The position numbers were made by a program, and so were the translations under genes. DNA of 64,000 bases from CAYSSG01 sp964433635 (GTDB lineage: Bacteria; Atribacterota; Phoenicimicrobiia; Phoenicimicrobiales; Stramentimicrobiaceae). The stretch lies in contig CAYSSG010000003.1 of the NCBI GenBank assembly GCA_964433635.1, positions 1-64,000 on the forward strand, given 5' to 3'. The notes beneath the pieces are model-generated. The model was not told where the DNA came from and searched no databases. It saw only the letters and a program-made list of their open reading frames with translations. Shown in pieces: positions 1-9,210 of the stretch. Within the stretch, counting starts at the first letter, position 1, and each line of letters begins with the position of its first letter.

Positions 1-10
1 AATACAAGGT

Positions 11-28
11 TATTGCCCGCTGGCAATA
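11..28. other. short perfect hairpin
   Basis: Seven-base-pair perfect stem (11-17 with 22-28) and a CGCT loop. There is no T-run after it on the + strand, so a terminator for an upstream gene is possible but not shown. Confidence 0.25.
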
Positions 29-54
29 GATCAAAAAAAATTTCTATTCATCCC

Positions 55-82
55 TTGACAATCTATCCTGTTGATGTATAAT
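55..82 (+). promoter_or_regulatory. sigma70-type promoter of the RRM gene
   Basis: Perfect TTGACA at 55-60, 16-base spacer, perfect TATAAT at 77-82. It is the strongest promoter match in the window and would give a leader of about 180 nt before the RNA-binding protein gene. Confidence 0.75.
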
Positions 83-88
83 GAGTTG

Positions 89-272
89 TCACTTAGAAGT
101 AGGTGCAAATGTTATGAATGAATCATTTATAACATTGAAGGATCAACCTCATAAATCTGAGGATTGTTCCACAGTAATATATAAAATAGAGACTTTTCTA
201 TCTTGCTATGCTTTACCTCTAAATAAAATGTTACTGGGAAAAAATTAAATATAAAGAAAGGAGGTTAAAGAT
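89..272 (+). promoter_or_regulatory. structured 5' leader of the RRM gene
   Basis: The leader holds an extended hairpin at 108-136 (8-bp outer stem, 4-bp inner stem, single-base bulges) and a second stem at 147-151/158-162, then a strong AAAGGAGG ribosome site just before the RRM start. Long structured leaders are typical of cold-inducible RNA-binding protein genes; that role here is inference. A 51-codon reading frame (114-269) also runs through it. Confidence 0.4.
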
Positions 273-572
273 ATGCAAGGTAGTAAACTGTATGTGGGAA
301 ATTTAAGTTATTCTGTCACTAATCAGCAGTTGGAAGAGCTTTTCGCGAATCAGGGTACTGTTAAAAGTGTCAATATTATCGAGGGCAAAGGATTTGGTTT
401 TGTAGAAATGTCTTCCGCGGATGAAGCTCAGAAAGCCATGGAAGCTTTGAATGATACCGAATTTAATGGCCGTCCATTAAAGATTGATGAAGCCAGGCCA
501 CAAAAACCCAGAAGAGATTTTGGTGATAGAAGACCCAGAAGAGATTTTGACGATAACCGCAGACGATATTAA
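273..572 (+). CDS. RRM-domain RNA-binding protein
   Basis: Small single-RRM protein of 99 residues. The RNP2 motif (LYVGNL, near residue 6) and RNP1 motif (KGFGFVEM, near residue 39) are both intact, including the aromatic residues that stack on RNA bases. The last 25 residues form an Arg/Asp/Phe-rich tail with the PRRDF unit repeated, like the Gly/Arg-rich tails of cyanobacterial and other bacterial Rbp proteins. Those proteins bind single-stranded RNA and are often cold-induced. The start is fixed by AAAGGAGG a few bases upstream. It is transcribed alone, between its own promoter and a strong terminator. Confidence 0.92.
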   Translation: MQGSKLYVGNLSYSVTNQQLEELFANQGTVKSVNIIEGKGFGFVEMSSADEAQKAMEALNDTEFNGRPLKIDEARPQKPRRDFGDRRPRRDFDDNRRRY

Positions 573-605
573 TCTTAAAGTCGGTTAAATACTGAAAAAA
601 CAAAA

Positions 606-645
606 TAAACCCCTTTAGTAATTTAAGCTGAAGGGGTTTTTCTTT
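606..645 (+). terminator. Rho-independent terminator after the RRM gene
   Basis: A GC-rich stem (AAACCCCTT at 607-615 with AAGGGGTTT at 631-639) followed by a T-rich run. The gap from here to 892 otherwise holds only a candidate purC promoter. Confidence 0.85.
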
Positions 646-821
646 GCCTGCTTTTATCTTTAATCGTTTCAGATAGTCTCTACAAAAAACATCAGCTGAT
701 TCTTACTATTATTGTCGAATATGAACGAGAAAAATCAATCAGTTATCTGCACCTGATTATAAAATAATCAAGTCATCCATCATGCCGGTCTTCAGGATAG
801 CGTAAATAAGGGAAAAGTTAT

Positions 822-850
822 TTGCCTTGAGGAAAATATTTCTATAAAAT
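822..850 (+). promoter_or_regulatory. candidate purC promoter
   Basis: TTGCCT at 822-827, 17-base spacer, TAAAAT at 845-850. The -35 box is weak, but position and spacing fit the gene starting at 892. Confidence 0.35.
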
Positions 851-891
851 AAAGGTATATAGCTTTTTTAAAGCAAGAAAGGATCTGAATC

Positions 892-1578
892 ATGAAACTG
901 ATATACCAGGGAAAAACAAAGGATGTCTATCTATTAGAAGACGGGAATTATCTGTTAAAGTTTAAAGATGATGTTACGGGAGAAGACGGCGTATTTGATC
1001 CGGGTTCCAACACCATAGGGTTAACGATGGAAGGGGCCGGGAGAGCCGGACTGAGATTGACAAAGTTCTTTTTTGAGCTGTTAGAAGAAAAAGGCATACC
1101 CACACACTATATCAGTGCCGATATTGAGAAAGCCACCATGACGGTAAAACCGGCGATGGTATTTGGGAAAGGCCTTGAGGTAATTTGTCGTTACAGGGCT
1201 GTGGGAAGTTTTTTACGCCGCTATGGTCTCTATGTGGAAGAAAAGCAACCTTTAGATGCCCTGGTAGAAGTGACCCTGAAAGATGACCTGCGAAATGATC
1301 CGCTTATTAATGAGGATACTTTGGATATGCTGGGGATCCTTTCTAAGGATGAATATGAGGTATTAAAAAAGCTCACCAGAAAAATATGTCATATTATTAA
1401 AGAGACCCTGGCTTTAAATAGTATTGAATTGTATGATATTAAACTCGAATTCGGCAGAATGAAGGATCATCATCACATCATATTGATTGATGAAATTTCC
1501 GGAGGAAATATGCGGGCATGTAAAGAAGGAAAATACATTGAGCCCCTGGAGCTGGAAAAACTGTTATTAGAAAGATAA
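892..1578 (+). CDS. purC: SAICAR synthetase (purine biosynthesis)
   Basis: Phosphoribosylaminoimidazole-succinocarboxamide synthase, the ATP-dependent step joining aspartate to CAIR in de novo purine synthesis. The N-terminal YQGKTKDVY nucleotide-binding loop, the central ICRYRAVGSFLRRYG segment and the LIDEISGG motif near residue 200 are family hallmarks, and 228 residues is normal. The start has a GAAAGGA site 9 nt upstream. No other pur gene is adjacent, so it is an orphan here, sitting just upstream of a purine uptake and degradation locus. Whether it is co-regulated with that locus is unknown. Confidence 0.93.
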   Translation: MKLIYQGKTKDVYLLEDGNYLLKFKDDVTGEDGVFDPGSNTIGLTMEGAGRAGLRLTKFFFELLEEKGIPTHYISADIEKATMTVKPAMVFGKGLEVICRYRAVGSFLRRYGLYVEEKQPLDALVEVTLKDDLRNDPLINEDTLDMLGILSKDEYEVLKKLTRKICHIIKETLALNSIELYDIKLEFGRMKDHHHIILIDEISGGNMRACKEGKYIEPLELEKLLLER

Positions 1579-2032
1579 GAAACGACATGGTAACAGTCAA
1601 AGTCTTAACTCATCTGAAAGTAAAGAAAACGACTATAAATGACCGAAGTAAGTTTTCCGTATTAAAGAAACAGCTGATTCAGGATCATGAAAGAAAATAT
1701 ATTGTTTTTCTCCAAATCTCATCATAGGAGATTTCTTCTACTATCTATTTATTCAGACACGATACCCAATATGAATAAGGCAATACATTCCTCACATAAT
1801 ACCTGATAAGGCATACTTGATGCCACTGAAAGAGGGAATAGTTACATGTTGACATTAGAGAAAGGGAAAATTAAAATGAAATAAGCAGAATGAATGAGCA
1901 GCTGAAAGGAGGTCAAGAACTTCTGTATGTCGCTGTGACTGCGTGAAGGAATAAAATAAAAAAGAAGATACTGTCGTTCCACCTATAATCATATTCTAAG
2001 TTGATGAAGTCTTTGAAAGGAGATTTTTTTAA
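1579..2032 (+). other. intergenic leader region upstream of the BMP transporter
   Basis: No gene is visible in these 454 bases. They contain a weak hairpin (1714-1720/1728-1734), the promoter at 1849-1877 and a leader of about 150 nt. The leader carries an unused perfect AAAGGAGGT at 1905-1913 that is followed only by very short reading frames. I could not recognise a known purine riboswitch core by eye. Confidence 0.4.
1849..1877 (+). promoter_or_regulatory. promoter of the purine transporter operon
   Basis: Perfect TTGACA at 1849-1854, 17-base spacer, TAAAAT at 1872-1877. It would drive the BMP transporter and perhaps much of the downstream purine locus. Confidence 0.65.
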
Positions 2033-3106
2033 ATGAAGAAAATTGGATTGATTTTTTTACTGTTCATTTTGATTGTTAGTTTTATTTCTGTTGCTGTAGC
2101 GCAGAAGGCTCCGTTAAAGATTGCTTTTATTTATATTGGTCCCCCGGGAGACCTGGGATGGACATACATGCATGATGTTGGCCGCAAGGAGATGCAGGAA
2201 GCCCTGGGAGACCAAGTGGAAGTAGCCTTTATTGAAAGCATTGAAGAAGGTGCAGATAGTGCCCGAATTATGCGGCAATATGCTGTACAGGGATATAATG
2301 CCATCTTTGCCACCTCATTTGGATATATGGATTATATGCATGAAGTAGCACAGGATTTTCCGGATGTCTATTTTGAACACTGTTCCGGTTATAAGACCAA
2401 TGATAATATGGCGACCTATTTCGGGCGTATCTATCAGCCACGTTTTTTATCGGGAATGGTCGCCGGAAAGATGACCGAATCCGATATTATTGGATATGTA
2501 GCTGCTTTTCCCATTCCGGAGGTCATACGGGGCATTAATGCCTTTACTCTTGGTGTTCAGGAGGTAAATTCAGAAGCGAAGGTGCATGTAGTCTGGACAA
2601 ATACCTGGTATGATCCGGTGAAGGAACGGGAAGCCGCAATTGCCCTGCTTGATCAGGGTGCGGATATTCTCGCTCAGCATCAGGATACGACTGAGCCACC
2701 CAAAGCAGCTAATGAAAGAGGCAAGCTCAGTATTGGATACGATGCGGATATGAGGCAATTTGTAGGAGATAGCGTATTGGTATCACCCGTATGGAACTGG
2801 GGTGTTTATTATATTGATACAGTGCAGAAAATGTTGAACGGAACCTGGGAGACCCATCAGTATTGGGGTGGCCTGAATGATAATGTCGTTAAGCTTTCCG
2901 ATTTCAGTCCCTTAGTTCCTCAGGATGTTCGTGACCTGGTGGCAGATAAAAAGGCAGAAATTGAATCCGGTAAGTGGGATGTGTTTATGGGTCCCGTTTA
3001 CAATCAGGATGGAGAAATTATTGTACCGGAAGGTCAGATCATGAGTGATAATGACAAACTGAACATGAATTTCTTTGTACAGGGTGTAGTAGGAAAGGTT
3101 CAATAG
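2033..3106 (+). CDS. BMP/PnrA-family nucleoside or purine binding protein
   Basis: Solute-binding protein of an ABC importer, in the basic membrane protein (Med/BmpA/PnrA) family that binds purine nucleosides. Residues 1-23 are a signal peptide ending AVA with no lipobox cysteine, so the mature protein should be a soluble periplasmic protein rather than a lipoprotein; this fits a diderm envelope. The mature N-terminus runs into the family's FIYIGPPGDLGWTYMHD strand-loop. Length (357) is normal. An AAAGGAG site sits 10 nt before the start. A hairpin after the gene separates it from its ATPase and permeases, as is common where the binding protein is made in excess. Substrate (nucleoside, xanthine or urate) is inferred from the neighbouring purine enzymes. 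Confidence 0.88.
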   Translation: MKKIGLIFLLFILIVSFISVAVAQKAPLKIAFIYIGPPGDLGWTYMHDVGRKEMQEALGDQVEVAFIESIEEGADSARIMRQYAVQGYNAIFATSFGYMDYMHEVAQDFPDVYFEHCSGYKTNDNMATYFGRIYQPRFLSGMVAGKMTESDIIGYVAAFPIPEVIRGINAFTLGVQEVNSEAKVHVVWTNTWYDPVKEREAAIALLDQGADILAQHQDTTEPPKAANERGKLSIGYDADMRQFVGDSVLVSPVWNWGVYYIDTVQKMLNGTWETHQYWGGLNDNVVKLSDFSPLVPQDVRDLVADKKAEIESGKWDVFMGPVYNQDGEIIVPEGQIMSDNDKLNMNFFVQGVVGKVQ

Positions 3107-3121
3107 GAGTTAAGTATCCGG

Positions 3122-3154
3122 GCTCCCTGCAATAAAAGCAGGGAGCTTTCTTTA
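3122..3154 (+). terminator. terminator/attenuator after the binding-protein gene
   Basis: Perfect 9-bp stem GCTCCCTGC (3122-3130) with GCAGGGAGC (3138-3146), 7-nt loop, then TTTCTTTA. It probably makes downstream ABC genes less abundant than the binding protein. Confidence 0.75.
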
Positions 3155-3185
3155 TCTGGACGGGCATTCGAAAGAGAAATAGACC

Positions 3186-4718
3186 ATGGACCGAGAAACA
3201 TTAAAAGCACCGGTGCTCCGAATGGTCGGCATTACCAAGCGGTTTCCCGGAGTAGTGGCAAATGATGCCATTGATTTGTCGTTATATGCGAATGAAGTAC
3301 TTGCTTTGCTCGGGGAGAACGGTGCCGGTAAGAGTTCCCTGATGAATGTTCTGGCAGGATTATATGATCCTGATGAGGGTGAGATCTATATCAGGGGCAA
3401 GCGAGCGGAGATACACAATCCTCAGGATGCCATGCGTTATGGTGTTGGCATGATCCATCAGGAGTTCATGCTGGTAGGGAATATGACGGTTGCAGAAAAT
3501 ATCATCCTGGGACTTAAGGACATTCCTTTTTTGCCTTCTATGGAAGAGGTAAAGAAGAAGATCGGGGAATTATCAGATCGTTACAATATCAAAGTGAGTC
3601 CTGATGCTATCATTCAGGATATGGATGTGGGGGAACAGCAACGGGTTGAAATTTTGAAATTATTTTACAGAGGTGCCGATATTCTCATCCTTGATGAGCC
3701 GACTTCAGTATTAACCCCGAAAGAAACACGTGAACTTAATCGCATCATCATAACCATGCTACATGAAGGTAAATCGGCCATCTTTATCACCCATAAATTG
3801 GATGAGGTTATTCAATTCTCCCATCGGGTACAGGTATTAAGAAAGGGCAGGTCAGTGGCAGTATGCAATACCAGAGATGTAACACAGCGTGATCTTGCCA
3901 AGCTCATGGTGGGACGGGAAGTACTATTCCGTATTGCCAGGAGGCCCTTTCAAGCGGGTAAGATCAGGATTAAGCTGGACCATGTGCATTCAAATGGTGA
4001 AACAGGCAGAACGCTGTTAAAGGATATCTCCCTGGAAATCAGGAGTGGAGAGATTTTAGGAATAGCAGGGGTTGCAGGCAACGGGCAACAGGAATTGGCT
4101 GAAGTATTAACCGGATTATGCCCGGTCAATTCCGGGACAATACAAATTGACGGAAAAGAGATGACCAATAAGCAACCCATACAGATGATCCGGGCCGGTA
4201 TCAGCCATATCCCTGCAGATCGTAATGCTATGGGCATTGTCGGAGATATGAGTGTTTCCAGTAATCTGGTCATGAAGAAATATCGGAAGGAACCGCTTAG
4301 CAAAAGAGGCGTATTACAGCTGGATGATATACTAAACTTTGCCAAGCGAATGATCTCATTTTTTAATATTGCTACTCCTGAACCAACCACATTAGTCAAA
4401 TTTCTCTCCGGTGGCAATATTCAGAAAACAATTTTAGCCCGGGAAATCGATGCCTGCAAAGCTATCCTGGTAGCAGTCTATCCTACCAGAGGATTGGATG
4501 TCGGTGCTACCGAAGATGTTCGTAAAAGAATTCTGGAACAGCGAGAGAAGGGATGTGCCATTTTACTCATTTCAGAAGAGTTGGATGAGCTTCTGACTTT
4601 GGCTGACACAATTGCTGTGATGTCAGAGGGTAAAATCATGGGAATCGTTAGTGCTCAAAAAGCTGACATTGAAGAGATTGGATTGATGATGGCTGGAGTT
4701 GTCGGAGGCGTTGCATGA
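3186..4718 (+). CDS. sugar/nucleoside-type ABC transporter ATPase (NupO-like)
   Basis: Duplicated ABC ATPase of 510 residues, the NupO/YufO type that powers BMP-dependent nucleoside import. The first domain has a perfect Walker A (GENGAGKSS, about 43-51), signature-like DVGEQQ (about 148) and Walker B LILDEPTS (about 167-174). The second has a degenerate Walker A (GVAGNGQQE, near 295) but a good LSGGNIQ signature near 407; this asymmetry is usual for the family. It overlaps the next permease by ATGA. The ribosome site is weak, so translation may depend on read-through of the preceding hairpin. Confidence 0.9.
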   Translation: MDRETLKAPVLRMVGITKRFPGVVANDAIDLSLYANEVLALLGENGAGKSSLMNVLAGLYDPDEGEIYIRGKRAEIHNPQDAMRYGVGMIHQEFMLVGNMTVAENIILGLKDIPFLPSMEEVKKKIGELSDRYNIKVSPDAIIQDMDVGEQQRVEILKLFYRGADILILDEPTSVLTPKETRELNRIIITMLHEGKSAIFITHKLDEVIQFSHRVQVLRKGRSVAVCNTRDVTQRDLAKLMVGREVLFRIARRPFQAGKIRIKLDHVHSNGETGRTLLKDISLEIRSGEILGIAGVAGNGQQELAEVLTGLCPVNSGTIQIDGKEMTNKQPIQMIRAGISHIPADRNAMGIVGDMSVSSNLVMKKYRKEPLSKRGVLQLDDILNFAKRMISFFNIATPEPTTLVKFLSGGNIQKTILAREIDACKAILVAVYPTRGLDVGATEDVRKRILEQREKGCAILLISEELDELLTLADTIAVMSEGKIMGIVSAQKADIEEIGLMMAGVVGGVA

Positions 4719-5779
4719 GGATAAGACTGGTAAAAAGAGAAGTCCGGTCCAATAGAATTTCAATACTTGTTCCGATTATATCTTTTCTTGTCTCTTTAAT
4801 TCTGGGTGGGATTGTACTGGCCTTTTCCCGGGCAAATCCCTTTTTGACCTATTTTCATATGTTCAAGGGAGCCTTTGGTAACTGGATGGCTTTCTCTGAA
4901 ACCCTGGTTAAAGCTATCCCCTTAATGCTGACTGGACTCGGTGTATCGGTTGCCTTCAGGCTCCGTTTCTGGAATATTGGAGCAGAGGGTCAATATGTCT
5001 GGGGAGCAATTGGTACGACATGGATCATGTTGTACTGGCATTTTTTACCTGTGCAGGTGCTTCTACCACTGGGTTTACTGGCAGGGATGACTGCCGGTGC
5101 CCTATGGGCAGGTATTCCCGCAATATTGAAGGCCTTTTGGAAGGTAGATGAAACTCTGACAACCCTCATGCTCAACTATGTGGCTATCTTATTTGCTGAA
5201 TTTCTTTATTACGGACCATGGCGAGATCCCAAAGGATATGGTTTTCCCGGTACTCAGCCATTTCCCCGGGAAGCCTGGTTGCCGAGATTTTCTGGACGGG
5301 CGCATTGGGGTTTTTTCATGGCAATTGCCGTTGCCTTGCTTCTCTGGTTCATCATATACCGGACAAAATGGGGTTTCGAGATTCAGATGATCGGGAAAAG
5401 TCCAAAAGCAGCAAGATGTCAGGGTGTAAATATTCATTGGAACATTATTATGGTATTACTGCTTTCCGGAGCTCTGAGCGGTCTTGGAGGAGGATCTGAA
5501 GTGGCAGCTGTTTCCCATCGATTACAGAAGGGAATCATCTCCGGGTATGGCTATACTGCCATTATTGTTGCCTGGATGTCTCAGCTTCATCCTATTGCAA
5601 TTTTATTTGTTTCTGTTTTAATAGCAGGATTACTGGTAGGCGGTGATCAGATTCAGATGATTATAGGATTGCCTTCAGCAATGGCATTGGTCATACAGGG
5701 ATTACTTCTCTTTCCCCTTTTGGCAGGGACTATTTTTACGGAATACCGGATTCGAACCAAGAAGACGATAGAGGTCTGA
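4715..5779 (+). CDS. BMP-type ABC transporter permease (NupP-like)
   Basis: Inner-membrane permease of the BMP importer, 354 residues, with about ten hydrophobic segments. It carries the family segment around GLGVSVAFRLRFWNIGAEGQ (near residue 71-90) and the EAA-like region IGKSPKAARCQGVN. The start is coupled to the ATPase stop by ATGA. Together with the next gene it forms the heterodimeric channel; by homology with NupPQ and RnsCD it would carry purine nucleosides or bases. Confidence 0.9.
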   Translation: MRIRLVKREVRSNRISILVPIISFLVSLILGGIVLAFSRANPFLTYFHMFKGAFGNWMAFSETLVKAIPLMLTGLGVSVAFRLRFWNIGAEGQYVWGAIGTTWIMLYWHFLPVQVLLPLGLLAGMTAGALWAGIPAILKAFWKVDETLTTLMLNYVAILFAEFLYYGPWRDPKGYGFPGTQPFPREAWLPRFSGRAHWGFFMAIAVALLLWFIIYRTKWGFEIQMIGKSPKAARCQGVNIHWNIIMVLLLSGALSGLGGGSEVAAVSHRLQKGIISGYGYTAIIVAWMSQLHPIAILFVSVLIAGLLVGGDQIQMIIGLPSAMALVIQGLLLFPLLAGTIFTEYRIRTKKTIEV

Positions 5780-5781
5780 AG

Positions 5782-6735
5782 ATGCTGTTAATTACAACCT
5801 TGCTGCTGGTAACCATCAGGGCTGGAACGTCATTGCTCTATGCCACGATCGGTGAAATTTATACCGAGCGTTCAGGTATCCTGAATCTTGGTGTGGAAGG
5901 AATGATGATGATGGGTGCGCTTACTGCCTTCAGTGTAGCATATAGAACCGGGAACCTCCTGCTGGGAGTTTCAGGAGCGATGGTGGTTGGTGGCACAATG
6001 GCATTACTGCATGCATTTCTTTCGGTATCCATGAGGGCTAATCAGGTGGTCAGCGGATTGAGCTTAACCATCTTTGGAACAGGTTTTGCCAGTTTTCTCG
6101 GTCAGCGACTGGGACCGGTAGAAAATAGCTTTAATCTTACCGGAATTACCGGAAAGAAGTTTTCCATTATTCACATTCCATTTATGGAAGAGATTCCCAT
6201 CATCTCAGCTTTCCTTCAGCAGGATATCCTTACTTATCTATTGTATATTCTGGTTCCCCTGGCATGGTTTTATTTATATCGGACAAAGAATGGATTATCC
6301 TTACGTTCTGTCGGCGAAAATCCCCGAACTTCTGCAGCCATGGGAATTCATGTTGGGAAAATCAGATACCTTTATACTGTTTTGGGGGGCATTTTCGCCG
6401 GATTGGGAGGCGCTCATCTTTCGCTTGCCTATACCCCCGGATGGTCTGAAAATATTACCGGGGGACGAGGATGGATTGTTATTGCCCTGGTCATTTTCTC
6501 GGGTTGGAATCCGGCAAGGTCGGTGTTCGGAGCCATTCTGTTCGGAGGGATTAATGCCGTACAGTACAGGCTTCAAGCTGCAGGGACAGTGATACCTGCA
6601 TCATTTCTTAATATGGCACCTTATCTCATTACAGTGATTGTTCTTACCTCCATGACAATTTTAAGCAGAAAAAAGAAGACCAGTTTTTCATCCCCGTCAG
6701 CATTAGGCACATCTTTTTCTATAGAAGACAAATAA
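5782..6735 (+). CDS. BMP-type ABC transporter permease (NupQ-like)
   Basis: Second permease subunit, 317 residues, starting 2 nt after the first permease. The N-terminal block RAGTSLLYATIGEIYTERSG and the GVEGMMMMGAL helix are typical of NupQ/YufQ proteins, as is SVGENPRTSAAMGI in the cytoplasmic coupling loop. It closes the transporter operon; a weak AT-rich hairpin overlaps its stop codon. Confidence 0.9.
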   Translation: MLLITTLLLVTIRAGTSLLYATIGEIYTERSGILNLGVEGMMMMGALTAFSVAYRTGNLLLGVSGAMVVGGTMALLHAFLSVSMRANQVVSGLSLTIFGTGFASFLGQRLGPVENSFNLTGITGKKFSIIHIPFMEEIPIISAFLQQDILTYLLYILVPLAWFYLYRTKNGLSLRSVGENPRTSAAMGIHVGKIRYLYTVLGGIFAGLGGAHLSLAYTPGWSENITGGRGWIVIALVIFSGWNPARSVFGAILFGGINAVQYRLQAAGTVIPASFLNMAPYLITVIVLTSMTILSRKKKTSFSSPSALGTSFSIEDK

Positions 6736-6754
6736 ATGACCGTGAAAGTCATTT
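6734..6754 (+). terminator. weak hairpin at the end of the transporter operon
   Basis: AAATGAC (6734-6740) pairs with GTCATTT (6748-6754) around a 7-nt loop, with only TTTT following. It is AT-rich, so it is at best a partial terminator before the first xdh gene. Confidence 0.3.
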
Positions 6755-6906
6755 TGATATAATAAAAAGAAACATTGATTTACCGGAACCTCTATCTGTA
6801 TTGAATTTTATAAACAGGAAGGTTTTACCTTTAATATTTCTCAGGGGATTACGGTTTACGAGGGGATCGTTTTGAATCCCTGTTACCAGCAAAGAGGTAA
6901 ATTAAG

Positions 6907-9210
6907 ATGGTTTTTTATCAAGTCAATAAACCAATCACACGAATTGATGCCTATGAGAAAGTAACCGGAAGGGCAAAATATGGTGCCGATATTGTCTTTC
7001 CTTATATGCTCTATGGTAAGGTTTTAAGAAGCAAATACGCCCATGCACGAATCAGGGAAATCAATATTGACAAAGCTTTAACCTGCCCGAAGGTGAGGGC
7101 GATACTGACCGCAAAAGATATCCCCAATAATAAATTCGGTGTTATCATACCAAATCAGCAGGTTTTAGCGAAGGAAAGAGTCTTATATTCAGGTGACGGT
7201 ATTGCTATGGTGGCTGCCGAGACGAAAGAAGCAGCTGCTGAAGCGGTGGCATTAATTGAAGTCCGGTATGAAGCGTTGCCCGGAATCTTTGGCTCCGAAG
7301 AGGCTGCCAAAGAAAATGCTTTTCTGATTCATCCTGATAGTCCCAACAATCAAGTAGTTCATCACAGGTTAAGAAAGGGAGATATCAGGGAAGGTTTTGC
7401 CCGGGCTGATGTCATCCTGGAACGCGAGTACTCCACTCAATTTATAGAACACGGTTATATTGAAACTGAGGTTATTATAGCAGTGCCCCATGACGATAGC
7501 AGCCTCATGACGATTTACGGTTCAATACAAAATCCTTTTGCCTGTAGAAATGCAGTCGCATCAGTACTTAAAGTCAATTTAAACCAGGTGCGGATTATTC
7601 AGAATCATATCGGAGGGTCTTTCGGAGGCAAAGACGAAGTGATCTCCTGTATGGCTGCCCGCGCTGCACTCTTGGCTTTAAAGACAAATCAACCGGTTCA
7701 GATGATCAATACGCGGGAAGAATCCATTCTGGAAAGCTATAAACGACATCCTTACCGGATGAAGTACAAGGTTGGGGCGACAAAAGAAGGTAAATTGGTG
7801 GCTATGGAGATTCGATGTGTAGCAGACAGCGGAGCTTATGCCTGCCAGACTCCGTTTGTTACCTGGCGCTCGGTGGTTCAGGCTACCGGTCCTTACGAAA
7901 TACCTCATGTGAAGACTGATACCTATGGCTTTTATACCAACAATGTCTATACCGGTGCCATGAGGGGCTATGGTTCACCACAGGTTATCTTTGCCCAGGA
8001 ATCATTAATGGATGAGCTGGCTGAAAAATTAAAGATGAGTCCTGTGGAATTGCGTTTGAAAAATATTTATCATAATCATTCTGTTACTGCCAGCGGGCAG
8101 AAATTGGATAATCACCAGGTCAGCCTGGAAGAAGTGATGGTAAAAGCCATCAAGGGAAGCCATTTTCAGGAAAAGTGCAGGGAATACAGTAAAACTAACA
8201 GCAGAGAAAAGAGAAGAGGTATCGGATTGGCTGTGAGTTTTCGGGGATGCAGTCTGGGGGCTGAAGCAACAGATGCTGCCGGAGCCATTGTAGCTGTTCA
8301 ACGGGATGGCAGCATTTTCATATCCTGTGGATTAGCAGAGAACGGTCAGGGCTTAAAAACTGTCTTCAGCCAGATAGCGGCTGAGGAATTGGGTGTGGAT
8401 ATGAAGAGGATTCATTATATGGAGGTTGATACCTCCGTTTCTCCCGATAGTGGCTCTACCGTTGCTTCCCGCAGCACATTGTTAGGCGGTCAATCTGTGA
8501 AAAAGGCTGCCGGTCAGATCAGGGAAATCCTGGCTGAAGTGATAGTAGATGAATATAAGGTTAAGAAAGAGAATTTAATCTTTAAAAATGAATATCTATT
8601 TGAGAAAGACAGAAATGTAGTTTCTTTTAATGAAGCAGTTGATTTAGCCAATAAGAAAGGAATTTTATTGTCTGCCTTCGGCTGGTATAAGGCACCTGAT
8701 ATTTCCTGGGATGAGGAAACAGGTCAGGGTAGACCCTATTTTACTTATGTATATGGTTGCCAGGTAGCCGAGGTTGAAGTTGATTGTGCGACCGGCCAGA
8801 CAGAGGTATTAAAAATAACTGCTGCCCATGATGTGGGCAGAGCGATTAATCCTGCCTCCCTGAAAGGGCAGATCTATGGTGGAGTCATGATGGGTTTAGG
8901 ATATGGGTTAATGGAAGAAATTGACACGGAACTGGGTTTTATTCACAATACGAATTTTGATGAATATCTCATTCCAACCATCAAAGATATGCCCCAAATC
9001 GTCCCGATTGTCGTCGAAAATCCCGATCCCAACGGTCCTTATGGGGCAAAATCGATTGGTGAACCGACTTTAGAACTAACAGCAGCAGCCATTGCGAATG
9101 CCGTAGCCAATGCTACCGGAAAAAGAATCAGACATTTGCCCCTTAATCTGGAAAGGGTTTTATTGGGACACTCCCTGAGTAAAGGAGGGGTTAGAGATGT
9201 TCCAATATGA
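6907..9210 (+). CDS. xanthine dehydrogenase family, molybdenum-binding subunit
   Basis: Catalytic molybdopterin subunit of a molybdenum hydroxylase, 767 residues, with the N-terminal hammerhead domain and two Mo-cofactor domains. Visible motifs are GGSFGGKDE (near 236), which contacts the cofactor; MRGYGSPQ (near 351), containing the substrate-side Arg; and GAKSIGEP (near 713-720), which holds the catalytic Glu. AGAGGT lies 8 nt before the start. The 3' end overlaps the FAD subunit gene by 14 nt. With the next two genes it forms a complete Mo/FAD/Fe-S enzyme. Hydroxylation of hypoxanthine/xanthine or reversal on urate is likely from context; other N-heterocycles cannot be excluded. Confidence 0.92.
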   Translation: MVFYQVNKPITRIDAYEKVTGRAKYGADIVFPYMLYGKVLRSKYAHARIREINIDKALTCPKVRAILTAKDIPNNKFGVIIPNQQVLAKERVLYSGDGIAMVAAETKEAAAEAVALIEVRYEALPGIFGSEEAAKENAFLIHPDSPNNQVVHHRLRKGDIREGFARADVILEREYSTQFIEHGYIETEVIIAVPHDDSSLMTIYGSIQNPFACRNAVASVLKVNLNQVRIIQNHIGGSFGGKDEVISCMAARAALLALKTNQPVQMINTREESILESYKRHPYRMKYKVGATKEGKLVAMEIRCVADSGAYACQTPFVTWRSVVQATGPYEIPHVKTDTYGFYTNNVYTGAMRGYGSPQVIFAQESLMDELAEKLKMSPVELRLKNIYHNHSVTASGQKLDNHQVSLEEVMVKAIKGSHFQEKCREYSKTNSREKRRGIGLAVSFRGCSLGAEATDAAGAIVAVQRDGSIFISCGLAENGQGLKTVFSQIAAEELGVDMKRIHYMEVDTSVSPDSGSTVASRSTLLGGQSVKKAAGQIREILAEVIVDEYKVKKENLIFKNEYLFEKDRNVVSFNEAVDLANKKGILLSAFGWYKAPDISWDEETGQGRPYFTYVYGCQVAEVEVDCATGQTEVLKITAAHDVGRAINPASLKGQIYGGVMMGLGYGLMEEIDTELGFIHNTNFDEYLIPTIKDMPQIVPIVVENPDPNGPYGAKSIGEPTLELTAAAIANAVANATGKRIRHLPLNLERVLLGHSLSKGGVRDVPI

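Noticed and set aside
503..555. Short direct repeat (CCCAGAAGAGATTTT twice) as a repeat element
   Set aside because: It lies inside the RRM gene and encodes the repeated PRRDF tail.
1579..2032. Purine riboswitch upstream of the BMP gene
   Set aside because: I could not find the conserved loop-loop and core sequences by eye; only a covariance-model search would decide.
3950..4417. Long antisense frame inside the ABC ATPase gene, and similar frames opposite xdh, ygfK and pepF
   Set aside because: They follow from codon bias of the true genes, have no ribosome sites and no recognisable motifs.
5178..5499. Small frames within the permease genes
   Set aside because: They are shadows of the permease coding sequence in other frames.
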